Of a stretch of DNA of 64,000 bases, positions 32,709 to 43,805 are shown piece after piece. Position 1 is the first letter of the stretch; every line of letters begins with the position of its first letter. Under the pieces are notes generated by a model that made no database searches, had not been told where the DNA came from, and worked only from the letters and a program-made list of their open reading frames with translations. The DNA lies in NCBI GenBank assembly GCA_949987705.1, contig OX465281.1:168530516-168594515 (forward strand). The letters run 5' to 3'. The translations under genes were made by a program, and so were the position numbers. This DNA comes from Thereva unica. Taxonomy: Eukaryota > Arthropoda > Insecta > Diptera > Therevidae.

Positions 32709-33839
32709 TGTAAAAGCATAATGGTGCGACTAAGTATTGGGCGCCACTTATGCGAGGTATTGCCCCCTTAGCCATAAGTCCGGAAAAGCATGACCAAGGA
32801 GTCAACACCATACATAAGAAAAAACCAATTCCGGACTCCTTATCCTCCCCAACCGCCGATACTAATGCCAGGGGGATGTGCTGCCGGCCACACGGAGTTC
32901 ACTAGCTCGCCGGGGGGGTCGTGGGGTGTGTGGCCGGGCCTATACGCAGTATGGTTCACCACTTACCTGTGACTAGGCAAATTCATCTTCAGTTCCAATC
33001 ATCCCTCGGGCCTCGCCTGAGCCGTGTCATTGCAATCCATTTCCCTGACAGCTCATAGTATTGAAGACTATTAGCTTCAGGAAAAGGCACTGAGAAAAAT
33101 AATTTTTGATGCTTTCCCTACGGGTTTTTCAGAGCACACGAATTTTCTCCTTCTTGTTTCTCTGTACCAAGTTTTGGAATGGATTGAAAAAAACTAAAAC
33201 ATGAGCCCCAAAATGGGGTTAACTAGTGCGCTTCGCCTTAGTTGTTCGGGTGGGCAGACAGATGCTCGATATATCGAGCTGTCAAAATGAGTATGAAATT
33301 ACCTACACTATTGGCATCATTTATGCAGTAGATTATATGCTGGGCAATCTTATCGGTTGTTAGAACTTCTTATGGGTAATCCTCAGGGTTAGTTTGTCGA
33401 ACCTTGGAGCTTATAATGTCGACTTCCTTTGCAAAACCATCATCTCCGCTTGATACAATCCCCAAATCAACGTCATCATTGTCGAAGGTATGTATCCTCA
33501 TCAGAATTCTTATTATTTGTAAAACGAACAAAATATCTCAAGTTCCGTTCGCACTCACGCACCCGAATGCGAATAGTTTTCTTCGCAACCAAAAATATAG
33601 CCGAAACTGATTAAAATTACAATTAAAACTTTTCCGGTATTTTCAATTCAACTTCAATTAAAACAATTCTCAAAAAAACTCCAACCGCATCAAATCAATT
33701 CCGTTTTTTTTTCTCTCAAAACAAAAATCGTCCTCTTCAAAATATTTTTTTCCTCGCCTACTTGTTTAAAATTTTCCTGTTTCCGCAAAGTGATTTTCTA
33801 CAAATTCCCCATTACAAAATGTTACAACCGACCGTTACA
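32709..33839 (-). repeat. 5' LTR of the large-LTR gypsy element
   Basis: It starts TGTAACGGTCGG at 33839, abutting LINE-derived DNA, and ends CTTTTACA at 32709, four bases before the PBS. It is 1131 bp. It shares its start with 1607 and its last ~250 bp with 2985-3216. Its middle equals two pieces of the LTR-derived block at 14390-16225 with ~1.1 kb missing; the join is at the tgggcaatc near 33342. A CAGGTAAGT splice-donor-like site and an internal TGGCGCCCAA are conserved with the plus-strand LTR. Confidence 0.78.
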
Positions 33840-34420
33840 ATGGTAATAGGAGACCTGAACGCACAAATTTGAAGAGAGTACTGACTGACCATTGCGAAAG
33901 GATGTCTCCATGAAACACCAATGGAAATCTTCTAGTGAAAGATATTGTAATCCAATAGACCATATACTCCAGCTTTCAGTACCTTCAAAGTAAAATCCTG
34001 TAGAGGTGCGATTCTATGAATCGGTTCTCTTCCATCCAGCTACATTCAGGTGTCGGCTGCCTGAAGTCAAAGTAAATAACAAACTAAAGGAGTTCGAAAT
34101 GAGCGCCTCCAAAAACATACTGTATTGCATAATACCGATACAATCGAGTGAAAATGGATAAAACTGAAGACGATAATGACCGATGTCACTGGATGATGGA
34201 AACTGTAGGCTATAAACGTACAGGCAGAGCCCGCGAATGGTACGAAGAGCAGTCTAAAGCAGCTCTAGAAGCCAGAACTACAAATTGAAAAATCATACAT
34301 ATAGAGGCCGACGAGGAGCAAGAATATGAAAAACGAGGAAACAATATTTGTGGGAAGAAGAAAAGACAATTTTCAATTCTATATTCTGAGTGCAGAGAAA
34401 ATCTTTGCACGAAACACGGG
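33840..34420 (+). pseudogene. Decayed RTE-like LINE endonuclease fragment
   Basis: The plus strand starts with codons for MVIGDLNAQI, the endonuclease motif. Further on there is a RGA-D-S tract where RTE proteins have RGANFDSDH, and near 34225-34290 a weak match to the WFDNECKLAAERK region. Many stops and frameshifts are present. The gypsy 5' LTR starts exactly at its left edge, suggesting insertion into this LINE. Confidence 0.55.
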
Positions 34421-34976
34421 AAGCATACCAGAGATTGAGCTCCATCAAAAAAGCCTTAAGCCTTCCATCGGTATATATAGAACTATTTGGCACTATAGTC
34501 ACGGGCAGCGAAGACGTAAATAAAATGTAGGAGTTTTAATAGAACTGCTGAACACAATTGAAAGCATCGGACACTTATCAGAACCTTGTGTATATTTGTA
34601 GTCTGTACGCTTTCCAAAACAAAATTTTTTTCGCACCTAAAACATCAAAAAGCGCGTTTTCGTTACTATTATCAACTTTTTTCCACTTGTTCCCCAGACT
34701 GATTTCATCCAAAATACATTCGAAATCGCATGATACGATTTATTTCAACTTTTGAATACTTTTCCGCTATCTTTCTTTTAGTAATAGAGCTAACCCTTCT
34801 AATACAGAAGGCGCACTTCTTAGCTGGGCCAAGAAAGATTTACCTACTCAGTACAACCAAGCGCTGAGATGAGATACAAACATGATGAGATGAGCATACA
34901 AACATAAAAATTAGTAAATAATAACAAAAATCCAAATTAACATATAACCCACGCAAGCAACAGGAAACATAGATGG
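34421..34976. other. No recognisable feature
   Basis: AT-rich. It may include the 3' UTR of the minus-strand LINE fragment that follows. Confidence 0.5.
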
Positions 34977-35550
34977 TCAAGTGAGATTAAAAAGACTCCT
35001 TTTAAGGACATCTTTTCTAATGCTCACGCTAAAGACATTAATATTATTGTTAACATTAATGAACATGCGGTTTACAGGTTCAAATCTGCCGTAATTCGTA
35101 TAAGAGGAGTTGATTTGTAAAAGAGGTGGACCTCTCAGATTATAACGACTCTCTTCAAACGACGCCCGGCGACCTAAAAAACCTGAGTCAACCTTTCCAT
35201 TAAGGAGCTGATGAACACATACAACATCGGCCACCTCTCGACGCATGTGAAGAGAACTTAAGTTAAGCCGGGATTCATATGATGGAAGAAATATTGGGTT
35301 TTCCCAAGGAAGATGATTCAGTGCGAATCGAACGAACCTTCGTTGAACCGATTCAATAGTTCTAACATGCGAAGAAAAGTGAGGAGATAAAACCTGGGAG
35401 GCATATTCAAGTAATGGTCTGACAAGAGAAATATATAAATGTTTAGTAACCAACGGGTTATTAAATTCTTTGGACCACCTTTTTATAAAACCCAAGAAGA
35501 GATATAGTTGATGTGAGTGGAGAAATCCAGCTTACCATCAAATCTAATCG
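34977..35550 (-). pseudogene. LINE reverse transcriptase C-terminal fragment
   Basis: C-terminal region after the RT thumb of a Jockey/CR1-group LINE. Landmarks are LGFIKRWSKEF, HLYISLVRPLLEYASQVLSP, RTIESVQRRFVRFAL and the terminal RKDVLKRSLFNL. The frame extends upstream of the first Met into IRFDGKLDFSTHI (to about 35550). The catalytic RT core is missing. A short gypsy LTR begins at 35555, so a gypsy probably inserted into this LINE or truncated it. Confidence 0.8.
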
Positions 35551-35554
35551 CGAG

Positions 35555-35712
35555 TGTGGGGTATTAATATTATATAAAAAACACTTGATCGGTTATGCAC
35601 AGATTCTTTAATGTTTAACTGATCGAGGCAGAACAAGAACTGATTGAAATAATTTGCTGTCGGGTGAATGTGTGATAGCGGTTCCGTAATTTCTTGTTTG
35701 GTAACCGCTACA
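35555..35712 (-). repeat. Short LTR of a CsRn1-like gypsy fragment
   Basis: The minus strand starts TGTAGCGGTTAC after a purine tract (CGGAGGAGAG) and ends TACCCCACA. It is about 158 bp. The start and end resemble the LTR at 43231-43728 (TGTAGCGGTTGC). Confidence 0.65.
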
Positions 35713-36272
35713 TCACTCTCCTCCGTAAAAAAAATAATTACATATTTTTATAATAATTCCAATAACAATTATAAATTTTTACTTATTATGCTAAATTTTA
35801 ACTTTTTTTTTATTATTACTTAATTATCTAGAATTCAAAAATTTACTTAATTTACTACAATTCAAAAAAAATGTACGTATATATGTATATTTTGAGGGAT
35901 GTGAAATTTGCATCCTTATTTTTTTTATAACTTAAAAACACTTTCTTCATACATGATCTAGTTAGGCGATTATCCGTGAACATGGCTGGGTTGGAAATGA
36001 AAGCTGGCTTTAACCTATCTATTGAGATTAATTGATTTTTACCGTTGATGTGTATTTTGTAAAATTTATCGTTTCGTGTCAGTACTTCGTGTGGCCCACT
36101 GTAAGGTGGATTTAAGCTACTTTTGTATATCTCCTCCCTGACAAAGACGTGCGAGCATGTGAGAATAGCTTGTGGTATAAATATGTTAGTTTGTTTTCGA
36201 ACTCTGGATGTATTAGGTTGTATTTTACTTATGGCCTCTCGTATTTCTTTGGCTGTGGCGGAAGTAATTTTT
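35713..36272 (-). pseudogene. gypsy integrase C-terminal remnant
   Basis: Without an ATG, the minus strand encodes about 115 residues of the integrase C-terminus between roughly 36250 and 35900. Landmarks are KEIREAISKIQP, SSLNPPYSGPHEVL, FYKIHINGKNQLISIDRLKP and AFISNPAMF. The SIDRLKPAF segment is shared with the CsRn1-like pol at 40812-43151. Everything upstream of it is lost. Between the end of the frame and the LTR is an AT-rich 3' UTR. Confidence 0.82.
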
Positions 36273-36749
36273 GAGCTTCAGACTGGATGATAATATATTA
36301 AGTGGAGATTGATCCGCACTCACTTCCAACCCGCCGGATCTGGGAATCGAGGCCAATAATTTGAATGTGCCAAATTGAAAAAAAAAAGCACATCACACAC
36401 GTAAACACTATATAAAAACGAATCTAAACATTCTTCTTTGGATTGGAGGCAAATCTAATGTGATTCACTTTGCACCACAGAATTAGGTGTATTATTTTAC
36501 TTAAACATACATTATTGTTAAACATGTATTATTGTTAAAAATTCGGCTTACCGAACCTTTTGTATTAATTTACACTTCACTGTAACATTTTTTTTATTTT
36601 TAAAGAAAAAATCACGCACGCACTTCACCCTTCTTTAAATGTAGAACATCTACTGAAAAACATAGGCACCTGTTTATCCATAGCATATATCCACGTGCAC
36701 GCACACAAGTAACCCCACCTCGCAATGAGACCAACACCAATAATTACCC
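36273..36749. other. AT-rich spacer with a 28-bp inverted match
   Basis: The stretch cagactggatgataat...agtggagattg (36282-36315) occurs inverted at about 43887-43915. Nothing else is recognised. Confidence 0.6.
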
Positions 36750-36765
36750 GCCAAAAATTTGAAAG

Positions 36766-36768
36766 AAT

Positions 36769-36836
<68 letters not shown>
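36766..36836. repeat. (AT)n microsatellite
   Basis: About 70 bp of uninterrupted AT dinucleotides, present only in the left arm of the inverted repeat. Confidence 0.97.
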
Positions 36837-36839
<3 letters not shown>

Positions 36840-37089
36840 AATTGCAACCCATCTATGACAAAGAATAGTGAACACCATCTATGGCAATATTACATTACTC
36901 TTCGTTTTACCTGTGGTTATCAATTTCCATAAAATATACAAAATACATTTCATAAATAATAGAAAATCTGTTGTCATAATTGAGTTGTTTACTTCCTTCG
37001 AAACTTTATACATATCTAGCATTGGAATGTACCTTTTTACGTAAGCATGAATAAATATGTTTATTGCCATATTCCTACAAGTTAGTGTT

Positions 37090-37155
37090 TGGAGTAATGG
37101 GAAGGCGCTAGATCGAGGTGCGAAAGGACCAGGGCTCGATTCTTGGTGACGCAAA
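37090..37155 (+). repeat. tRNA-like SINE head, left arm
   Basis: TAATGGGAAGGCGCTAGAT resembles an A box and CAGGGCTCGATTCTTGGTG a decayed B box. It is followed by a T-rich run. Confidence 0.6.
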
Positions 37156-37790
37156 CTTTTTTTTTAGCTATGATGATTTATTATAGTATAATAAACTAAG
37201 TCTGCGTTGATGGTAAAATCTCAAAGCGGCGACTAATTAAAACCTTTGGTACATATTCAATTGTGAGCTATAACTCAATCTATAATAAGCTAAATAAGCC
37301 AAATCCGTTCTTAACTAAAACTTTTATTTCACGTTGCATTGATTTAATTATTGTCATAATGCTGTATCCTAGTTTGGCCATGGAGATTCATAAGTATTAC
37401 ACTGACCCACGCTATATATAATTATTAATCTTGAAAAGTTTTTGTTAAAGGCTTATGTAGGTTATAAGTTGTGAGACTTTGCGTAATCTAAAACTAAACA
37501 AAGTATTTAACAAACACTACAATATAATCATCATAGCTTAAAAAAAAGGAAATCAAATGTAAACAATAAAATTCTTTGATTCTTCACCCACGTCATGGTA
37601 TATTTCTTTATTCAATATAAACAATAGTTTTTGAGCTGCAAATAAAAACTATATGCCATAATTTCGTTATCATCGGTTTTTGTTCTGGAAGCAAATTTAG
37701 AGACGTGTTCATGTCAAAAACATGTTTTATATGAAAAAAAAATTATATGAAAAATTATTATGACAAAAAAAGCACCGCGAGCCGAAGAAT

Positions 37791-37860
37791 CGAACTCGCA
37801 GCCCCACAGAGTCCAAAGACGACGGCGCTACTCGCTAGCCCTTCGCGCCATGGCTGATAC
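37791..37860 (-). repeat. tRNA-like SINE head, core
   Basis: The minus strand reads ATGGCGCGAAGGGCTAGCG, then GCGAGTTCGATTCTTCGGC and a T-rich tail after CGGTGC. It shares its end with the arm copies. Confidence 0.6.
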
Positions 37861-37918
37861 TATCGGCGGTTGACTAATATGGTTATAAATCATTTCAGAA
37901 AGAAGAAAAAGAGAAAAA

Positions 37919-37988
37919 GAAAGCACCACCAGGAATCGAACCCTGGCCCTTTCGCACCCCGATCTAGCGCCTTCCCATTACTCCAAAC
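37919..37988 (-). repeat. tRNA-like SINE head, right arm
   Basis: The minus strand reads GTAATGGGAAGGCGCTAGA, then an exact B box within CCAGGGTTCGATTCCTGG. Inverted copy of 37090-37155. Confidence 0.68.
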
Positions 37989-38199
37989 ACTAACTTGTAG
38001 GAATGTGGCAATAAACATATTTATTCATGCTTACGTAAAAAGGTACATTCCAATGCTAGATATGTATAAAGTTTCGCAGGAAGTAAACAACTGAATTATG
38101 ACAACAGATTTTCTATTATTTATGAAATGTATTTTGTATATTTTATGGAAATTGATAATCACAGGTAAAACGAAGAGTAATGTAATATTGCCATAGATG

Positions 38200-38204
38200 G
38201 TGTT
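38200..38204. repeat. Target-site duplication of CsRn1-like gypsy (left)
   Basis: GTGTT, repeated at 43729-43733. Removal of the gypsy with one copy restores the inverted-repeat arm. Confidence 0.85.
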
Positions 38205-38704
38205 TGTAGCGGTTGCTACTTGTTATTATTTCGTTGTTCGTTGCTACTTGATATTAATTTATGTTCGTTATTGTAGCAAGTTTATTCAGCACTCAATTCA
38301 GTTCCTATACTAGTAACTTTTTAGTACAGTGTTTTTAATACGTCAAAAATTATATTTTCACTTCTACTATAAAAATACACTTTAGGAATATTAAATCAGA
38401 TATCACATACGCAGACACTGAACACATAAACGATTTTCAAAAACATAGCCACACAAAAAGTTGTCATGTAAAATAAAAATAAAAATGTATTAGTAGTAGT
38501 TAGAATTTTGAATTATTGAAATCTCTTTATTCAAGTCGATTTGCTTTTATGTAATAATTTCTAAAAGTTTTAAAGTTTTAATATAAAATAAAATATTGAG
38601 AGTTTCAAATAAAATTATCTAAAGATTTACAAATAAATGAAGTGATCAATTTTTAATTAATAATTTGTTGGATTTAAAAATAATATTATCCCATCAACAC
38701 TTCA
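38205..38704 (+). repeat. 5' LTR of CsRn1-like gypsy
   Basis: TGTAGCGGTTGC to ATCAACACTTCA, 500 bp. It is nearly the same as the 3' LTR, with visible differences such as a short rearrangement near 38225-38240 and an indel near 38370. Confidence 0.93.
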
Positions 38705-38707
38705 TAC

Positions 38708-38719
38708 TGGTGACCCCGA
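38708..38719 (+). promoter_or_regulatory. Primer-binding site, tRNA-Trp type
   Basis: TGGTGACCCCGA, three bases after the LTR, is complementary to the eukaryotic tRNA-Trp 3' end over 12 positions and then diverges. Confidence 0.82.
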
Positions 38720-39225
38720 AAAAGAACTTAATTTCAAGAAAGAAGAATTTAATTTCAAGAAAGAAGAATTTAATTTGAAGAAAGAAAATAAAATTTTTTA
38801 GAAGAAATTTTGAAGAAAGAAGATAGAAGAAACCTCGAGAATCCAATTCAAGACAGAAAATTTTAAAAATTTTTTGAAAAGGGAAGTCAATTTTAATTAA
38901 ATTAAATATTTTTCCTTTAAATTTAATCTTAATTAAAGTAAATATTTTTCTTTTAATTTTTCTAAAAATATTGTACAAAATAATACTTCAAACATAAAAC
39001 TTACAACAGTAACACTTTTTCTTAATAGTGAAAATACAATTTTTCTATTATTTTCGTTTTTAAATGAATATTTTTCATTTTTATTAATCGAAAAACTTTA
39101 TTTTAAATTTTGTTTTAACGTTTCTCAACGCGAAGGTACACGAATTTCTTTTTCGTAAAAGTATCGAAGTTTAAAGTTAAAACTTGAATTTCTTGTTACG
39201 CGGAAGTGAATTCGTTGTGAACAAT

Positions 39226-39849
39226 ATGAGTGTACAGGCTAATGGAATTAATAGTGATGAGATTATTAATGAAAATAGTGGACATATCAATGCTTCTGCA
39301 GTTAAACTACCAACCTTCTGGTCTCCTTGTCCAGAAGCATGGTTTGTCATTGCAGAAAGCCAGTTTTCTTCCAAGCACATTAGGCAAGATGAAACAAAAT
39401 ATGAACATATTATACAATCTTTACCTTTGGATGTTATTATGAATATGTTAGATGTTATCCAAAATCCACCTCAAGAAAATAAATATGAAACATTGAAGAG
39501 AACCCTCATTCAACGATTCACGGAATCAGAAGAGAAGAAACTGGAACATCTTCTTTGTAATATCGAAATGGGAGATAAAAGACCATCTGAATTTTATAGG
39601 TCGATGGAAATTCTTGCTGGAACTTCTTCTGACATAGGAAAAGATTTGATTAAGAAACTTTGGATGCGAAAACTACCATCTAATATCAACATTGCATTGA
39701 TGTCTTCTGGAAATCAGAACATCCAAGATCTTCAAATTCTCGCTGAAAAATTTTCGACGTTTCCAAGATTCAATATATTTCTTCAATCAATAACAACCCA
39801 TCAAACCCTTTTTCAAATCAAGAATGTATTAATTATATGGAAAAGATAA
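39226..39849 (+). pseudogene. CsRn1-like gag
   Basis: The start chosen is ATG 39226 (MSVQANGIN); upstream in-frame codons have no conserved content. The capsid-like domain has KLPTFWSPCPEAWFVIAE (about residues 25-42), YEHIIQSLPLDVI, and LLCNIEMGDKRPSEFYRSM. After LAEKFSTF the native continuation lies in the -1 frame, which runs straight into pol, so the last ~25 residues of this frame are not original. Whether this is programmed frameshifting or a mutation cannot be told from one copy. The role is the particle capsid and RNA packaging. Confidence 0.82.
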
Positions 39850-40811
39850 ATTTTTTAGAAAATAAGATTGAAAATTTGTCAAATTTACTGAGAAAACTTA
39901 CAATTAATAAAAATGATAATTTTTATCGCAAATCTAGGTCCAGGAGCAGAAGCTCTTCAAGACAAAACTTTAATGATAATAATAATAAACCTTTTTGCTG
40001 ATTTCATTTCAAATTCGGAAATAAAGCAAAGAGATGTGTAAAACCATGCAGTTTCAACAATTCAAAAAAACTAAATAACCCTTCAGCGTTTGCAATAAAT
40101 AATATACCCCAAAAATCAAGAACACTTTTTATTTTTGATAAAGAAAATAAATTTAAATTTTTAGTTGATACAGGAGCAGAATTATCCGTCATCCCAAATA
40201 CATACTATGGAAAATATAAAAAGGACCCAGATTTAATTCTAACTGCAGCTAATGGATCGTTTACCAATACTTATGGAACAAAACTTTTAAAAATAGATTT
40301 TGGTTTAAGACGAGACTTCACTTTTCCATTTATCATTGCAAACGTCAACAAACCTATTATCGGCGCAGATTTCCTAGTTCAATTTAATTTACTAGTTGAT
40401 ATAAAAAATAGAAAAATGATAGATGGTACTACAGACTTTAGTGTTAACGGAATCATGATCAAGACAAACTCTCCTTCACCCAGACATTTTTCTGTGGACA
40501 GTGATTATGGTAATATTTTGTCTAGATTCCCTTCACTTACTCAACCTCCGCGATATGATTTACCTGTGAGACATAACATAGTACATACCATCGTTACTAA
40601 AGGACAACTACCTTTTTCAAGAGCCAGACGATGAGACACAAATAAATTTAAAATAGCCAAATTAGAATTTGACCACATGGTTAAATTAGGATTATGTAGA
40701 AGCTCTTCATCATCTGTCTCATCAGCATTACACATGGTTCCGAAAAAGAATTCTTCAGACTGGCGACCATGAGGAGACTATCGAAGATTAAATTCAATTA
40801 CAATTCCAGAT
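39850..40811 (+). pseudogene. CsRn1-like nucleocapsid, protease and RT N-terminus with UGA stops
   Basis: This region lies in the pol frame that starts within gag at about 39780. An Arg/Ser-rich stretch (KSRSRSRSSSRQ) precedes the zinc finger region (FC, then FHFKFGNKAKRCVKPC), where the codon at 39999-40001 is TGA at a position usually Trp or Tyr. The protease has FLVDTGAELSVIP (near 40160). The RT N-terminus carries TGA at 40632-40634 and another at about 40770, in WRP-stop-GDYRRLN where relatives have Cys. No TAA, TAG or frameshift was seen in this stretch. Confidence 0.82.
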
Positions 40812-43151
40812 ATGTATCCAATTCCCCACATTCAAAATTTTACATTGAATTTGGACGGTTGTAATGTGTTTTCGAAAATTGATTTAGTCAGAGCTTATCA
40901 CCACATACCAGTAGCGGAGGAAGACGTTTTCAAAACAGCAATTACTACACCTTTCGGCTTATTCGAATTCACTCGAATGCCCTTTGGTCTCAGAAACGCT
41001 GCTCAAACATTCCAACGTTTTATGGACAAAGTTTTGCACGGTTTAGAATTTGTTTTTGTCTACATTGACGATATTCTTGTGGCAAGCAAGAGTGAGAAAG
41101 AACACAAAGACCATTTAAAGCAAGTGTTCACCCGATTAGAGGAATTTGGAATAAACATTAATCCAGGAAAATGCCTTTTCGGAGTAAATTCAATTGATTT
41201 TCTAAGCCACAAAATTACAAAAGACGGGATTCTTCCATCTGAAGACAGAATTAAATTTATTCAAAATTTTCCGTCGCCAGATTCAATTAAACAAGTTCAA
41301 AAATTCATCGGAATGGTCAATTATTTTCACAGATTCATTCCACAGTTAGCGAAATTGTTAAGTCCTATTCATATTCAACTAGCGAAAGAGCTTAAGAAGA
41401 ATAAAAAGGTTAAAACTTTTGACTGGACGGAGGAATGTCAAAATGCATTCATTGAAGTCAAAAATGCTTTTATTTCTGCAACATTATTAGTCCATCCAGC
41501 AGAGGAAGCTACTTTACGATTAACGGTTGATGCATCAAATATAGCAATCGGAGCAATGCTGGAGCAATACAAGAACAACAGGGCTGAATCATTGGCATTT
41601 TACTCAAAGAAATTGAGTGCAGCAGAAAGAAACTATTCAACGTTCGATAGAGAGCTTTTAGCTGTATACTCAGCAATTAGGCACTTCAGACATTTCTTGG
41701 AAGGTCGCGATTTTACAGTGTTCACAGATCACAAACCCTTAACCTCGGCAATTTGGACAAAAGCTGAAAGAAGTCCAAGGCAAGCAAGACACTTAGATTA
41801 TACTCGTATCATCCAATTTACCTCTGACATCAAACATATTAAAGGTGAATCTAACGTCGTGGCAGACGCTTTATCACGGGTAGATACAGAAATTATGGAG
41901 TGCAACACGATTAATGAGAATCAAATTGATTTGGACATTATCGCAGAAGAGCAAAAGAATGACATTGAATTACAACATTTAATTGAGAATTCAAACGGAA
42001 ATTCTAAATTCATATTAAGAGAAGCAGATGTACCTTATTCTGGAAATAAAATTTGGATAGAATGTTCCACTGAAAGAGATCGTCCATTTATTCCAGTGGG
42101 TATGCGGAAAAATATATTTAATATGTTACACAATTTATCACATCCAGGCATTCGAAGTTCGAGAAAATTGATTACAAGTAGATACTTTTGGACTAGGGTG
42201 AACTCAGATATAAATTTATGGGCAAAATCTTGCATAGCATGTCAAAAAGCAAAAATCAATAGACATACGATATCTCCAGTTCAAAAAATTAAGATACCGT
42301 CAGGAAGATTTGAACATATACATGTAGATCTAGTTGGCCCCTTACATCCGGCAGAAGGATTTATGTATCTATTAACAGTTGTGGATAGGTTTACCAGATG
42401 GCCAGAAGTGTACCCTTTGAAAAGTATCACAGCAAACATCGTTGTAAGGACGTTGTACGAACAATACTTTCCGAGATTTGGGATTCCTTTAACAGTAACC
42501 ACTGACCAGGGAGGTCAGTTTGAAGGGAAACTTTTCGAAGAATTTTCAAAATTTTTAGGGACTCATAGAATTCGAACAGCGGCTTACCATCCACAATCGA
42601 ACGGAATGGTGGAGAGATTCCACAGGCAATTGAAAACAGCTCTCAAAGCTAAAATGGATAGTCCAAATTGGTTGTTGCACATTCCAGCTTTACTGCTAGG
42701 TTTTCGCACCACGGTTAAGGAAGACCTTAAATGTAGCCCAGCTGAGTTAGTGTACGGACAGGCGTTACGAATTCCAGGGGAATTCTTTGTCAGGAATCAA
42801 GAAAATATATCCGATCCAGCAAACTTAGTAACGCAATTACGAGACCATATGAGAAATATTATTCCAATTGATTCTCGGGAACAAAAGAAAAATTACTATA
42901 TACCAAAAAGATTAGAGGACTGTGAATTTGTTTTTCTGAGGGTTGATAGAGGTAAAAGTTGCTTACAGAAACCATATGAAGGTCCATTCCAGGTCATTAA
43001 AAGAAATGAAAAGAATTTTTCCATTAACGCCAACGGGAAGATGATCGTAGTATCAATCGATAGACTGAAGCCCGCTTTCATTGAGAAAACAGATGACACT
43101 ATAAAACCGGTAACAAGAAGTTCAAGGAAAAGAGTTACATTTCAATTGTAA
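40812..43151 (+). CDS. CsRn1-like pol: RT, RNase H, integrase
   Basis: A 779-codon open frame beginning at an internal ATG of RT, downstream of the last UGA. RT catalytic Asp is at residue 24 ([10 protein letters not shown]) and YIDD at 84-87. RNase H has LTVDASN (D240), E281 (DRELLAVY), TDHK (D306) and ADALSR (D352). Integrase zinc module H440/H444/C474/C477; core D506, D565 and E601 with standard spacing; C-terminal region [20 protein letters not shown] and SIDRLKPAF. All catalytic residues are present. It ends 80 nt before the 3' LTR. The enzymes make and integrate the cDNA. Confidence 0.95.
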   Translation: MYPIPHIQNFTLNLDGCNVFSKIDLVRAYHHIPVAEEDVFKTAITTPFGLFEFTRMPFGLRNAAQTFQRFMDKVLHGLEFVFVYIDDILVASKSEKEHKDHLKQVFTRLEEFGININPGKCLFGVNSIDFLSHKITKDGILPSEDRIKFIQNFPSPDSIKQVQKFIGMVNYFHRFIPQLAKLLSPIHIQLAKELKKNKKVKTFDWTEECQNAFIEVKNAFISATLLVHPAEEATLRLTVDASNIAIGAMLEQYKNNRAESLAFYSKKLSAAERNYSTFDRELLAVYSAIRHFRHFLEGRDFTVFTDHKPLTSAIWTKAERSPRQARHLDYTRIIQFTSDIKHIKGESNVVADALSRVDTEIMECNTINENQIDLDIIAEEQKNDIELQHLIENSNGNSKFILREADVPYSGNKIWIECSTERDRPFIPVGMRKNIFNMLHNLSHPGIRSSRKLITSRYFWTRVNSDINLWAKSCIACQKAKINRHTISPVQKIKIPSGRFEHIHVDLVGPLHPAEGFMYLLTVVDRFTRWPEVYPLKSITANIVVRTLYEQYFPRFGIPLTVTTDQGGQFEGKLFEEFSKFLGTHRIRTAAYHPQSNGMVERFHRQLKTALKAKMDSPNWLLHIPALLLGFRTTVKEDLKCSPAELVYGQALRIPGEFFVRNQENISDPANLVTQLRDHMRNIIPIDSREQKKNYYIPKRLEDCEFVFLRVDRGKSCLQKPYEGPFQVIKRNEKNFSINANGKMIVVSIDRLKPAFIEKTDDTIKPVTRSSRKRVTFQL

Positions 43152-43230
43152 TATTAGAAAGATTTTGGTAATGGGTATCGGTAAATTGATTGTTAAACAT
43201 TCATGGACGCTCGCGCTGAAGGGGGAGTTA

Positions 43231-43728
43231 TGTAGCGGTTGCTACTTGTTATTATTTTATGTTCGTTGCTACTTGTTATTAATTTATGTTCGTTATTGTA
43301 GCAAGTTTATTCAACACTCAATTCAGTTCCTATACTAGTAACTTTTTAGTACAGTGTTTTTAATAGGTCAAAAATTATATTTTCACTTCTACTAACAAAT
43401 ACACTTTAGGAATACTGAATCAGATATCACATACGCAAACACTGAACACATAAACGATTTTCAAAAACGTAGACACACAAAAAGTTGTCATGTAAAATAA
43501 AAATAATAATGTATTAGTAGTAGTTAGAATTTTGAATTATTGAAATCTCTTTATTCAAGTCGATTTGCTTTTATGTAATAATTTGTAAAAGTTTTAAAGT
43601 TTTAATATAAAATAAAATATTGAGAGTTTCAAATAAAATTACCTAAAGATTTACAAATAAACGAAGTGATCAATTTTTAATTAATAATTTGTTGGATTTA
43701 AAAATAATATTATCCCATCAACACTTCA
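43231..43728 (+). repeat. 3' LTR of CsRn1-like gypsy
   Basis: It is preceded by the purine tract GAAGGGGGAG and followed by GTGTT. Confidence 0.93.
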
Positions 43729-43805
43729 GTGTTCACTATTCTTTCTCATAGATGGGGTGCAATTAAAATATATCAATTCTTTCAAATTCTTGGCGGGTAA
43801 TTATT

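Larger units (their letters stand above)
38205..43728 (+). mobile_element. Complete CsRn1-like Ty3/gypsy retrotransposon
   Basis: A 5524-bp element with 5' LTR 38205-38704, tRNA-Trp-type PBS 38708-38719, gag, pol (protease, RT, RNase H, integrase), polypurine tract 43218-43227 and 3' LTR 43231-43728, flanked by GTGTT. The two LTRs differ at several bases and small indels, so it is not brand new. The PBS type and the gag C-x3-H-x-C finger fit the CsRn1 clade. Confidence 0.92.
36750..43805. mobile_element. Inverted-repeat element with tRNA-like arms, split by gypsy
   Basis: The left arm 36750-37160 matches, inverted, 37910-38204 plus 43734-43805. The outermost shared sequence is aataattacccgcc. 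With the gypsy removed, the arms are ~400 bp and the core ~750 bp. Both arms and the core contain tRNA-like heads. The left arm holds a long (AT)n run that the right arm lacks. Confidence 0.75.

Noticed and set aside
36879..38094. Two similar ~75-90-aa proteins containing HQESSPGPFAPRSS
   Set aside because: They are translations of mirrored tRNA-like segments in the inverted-repeat arms.
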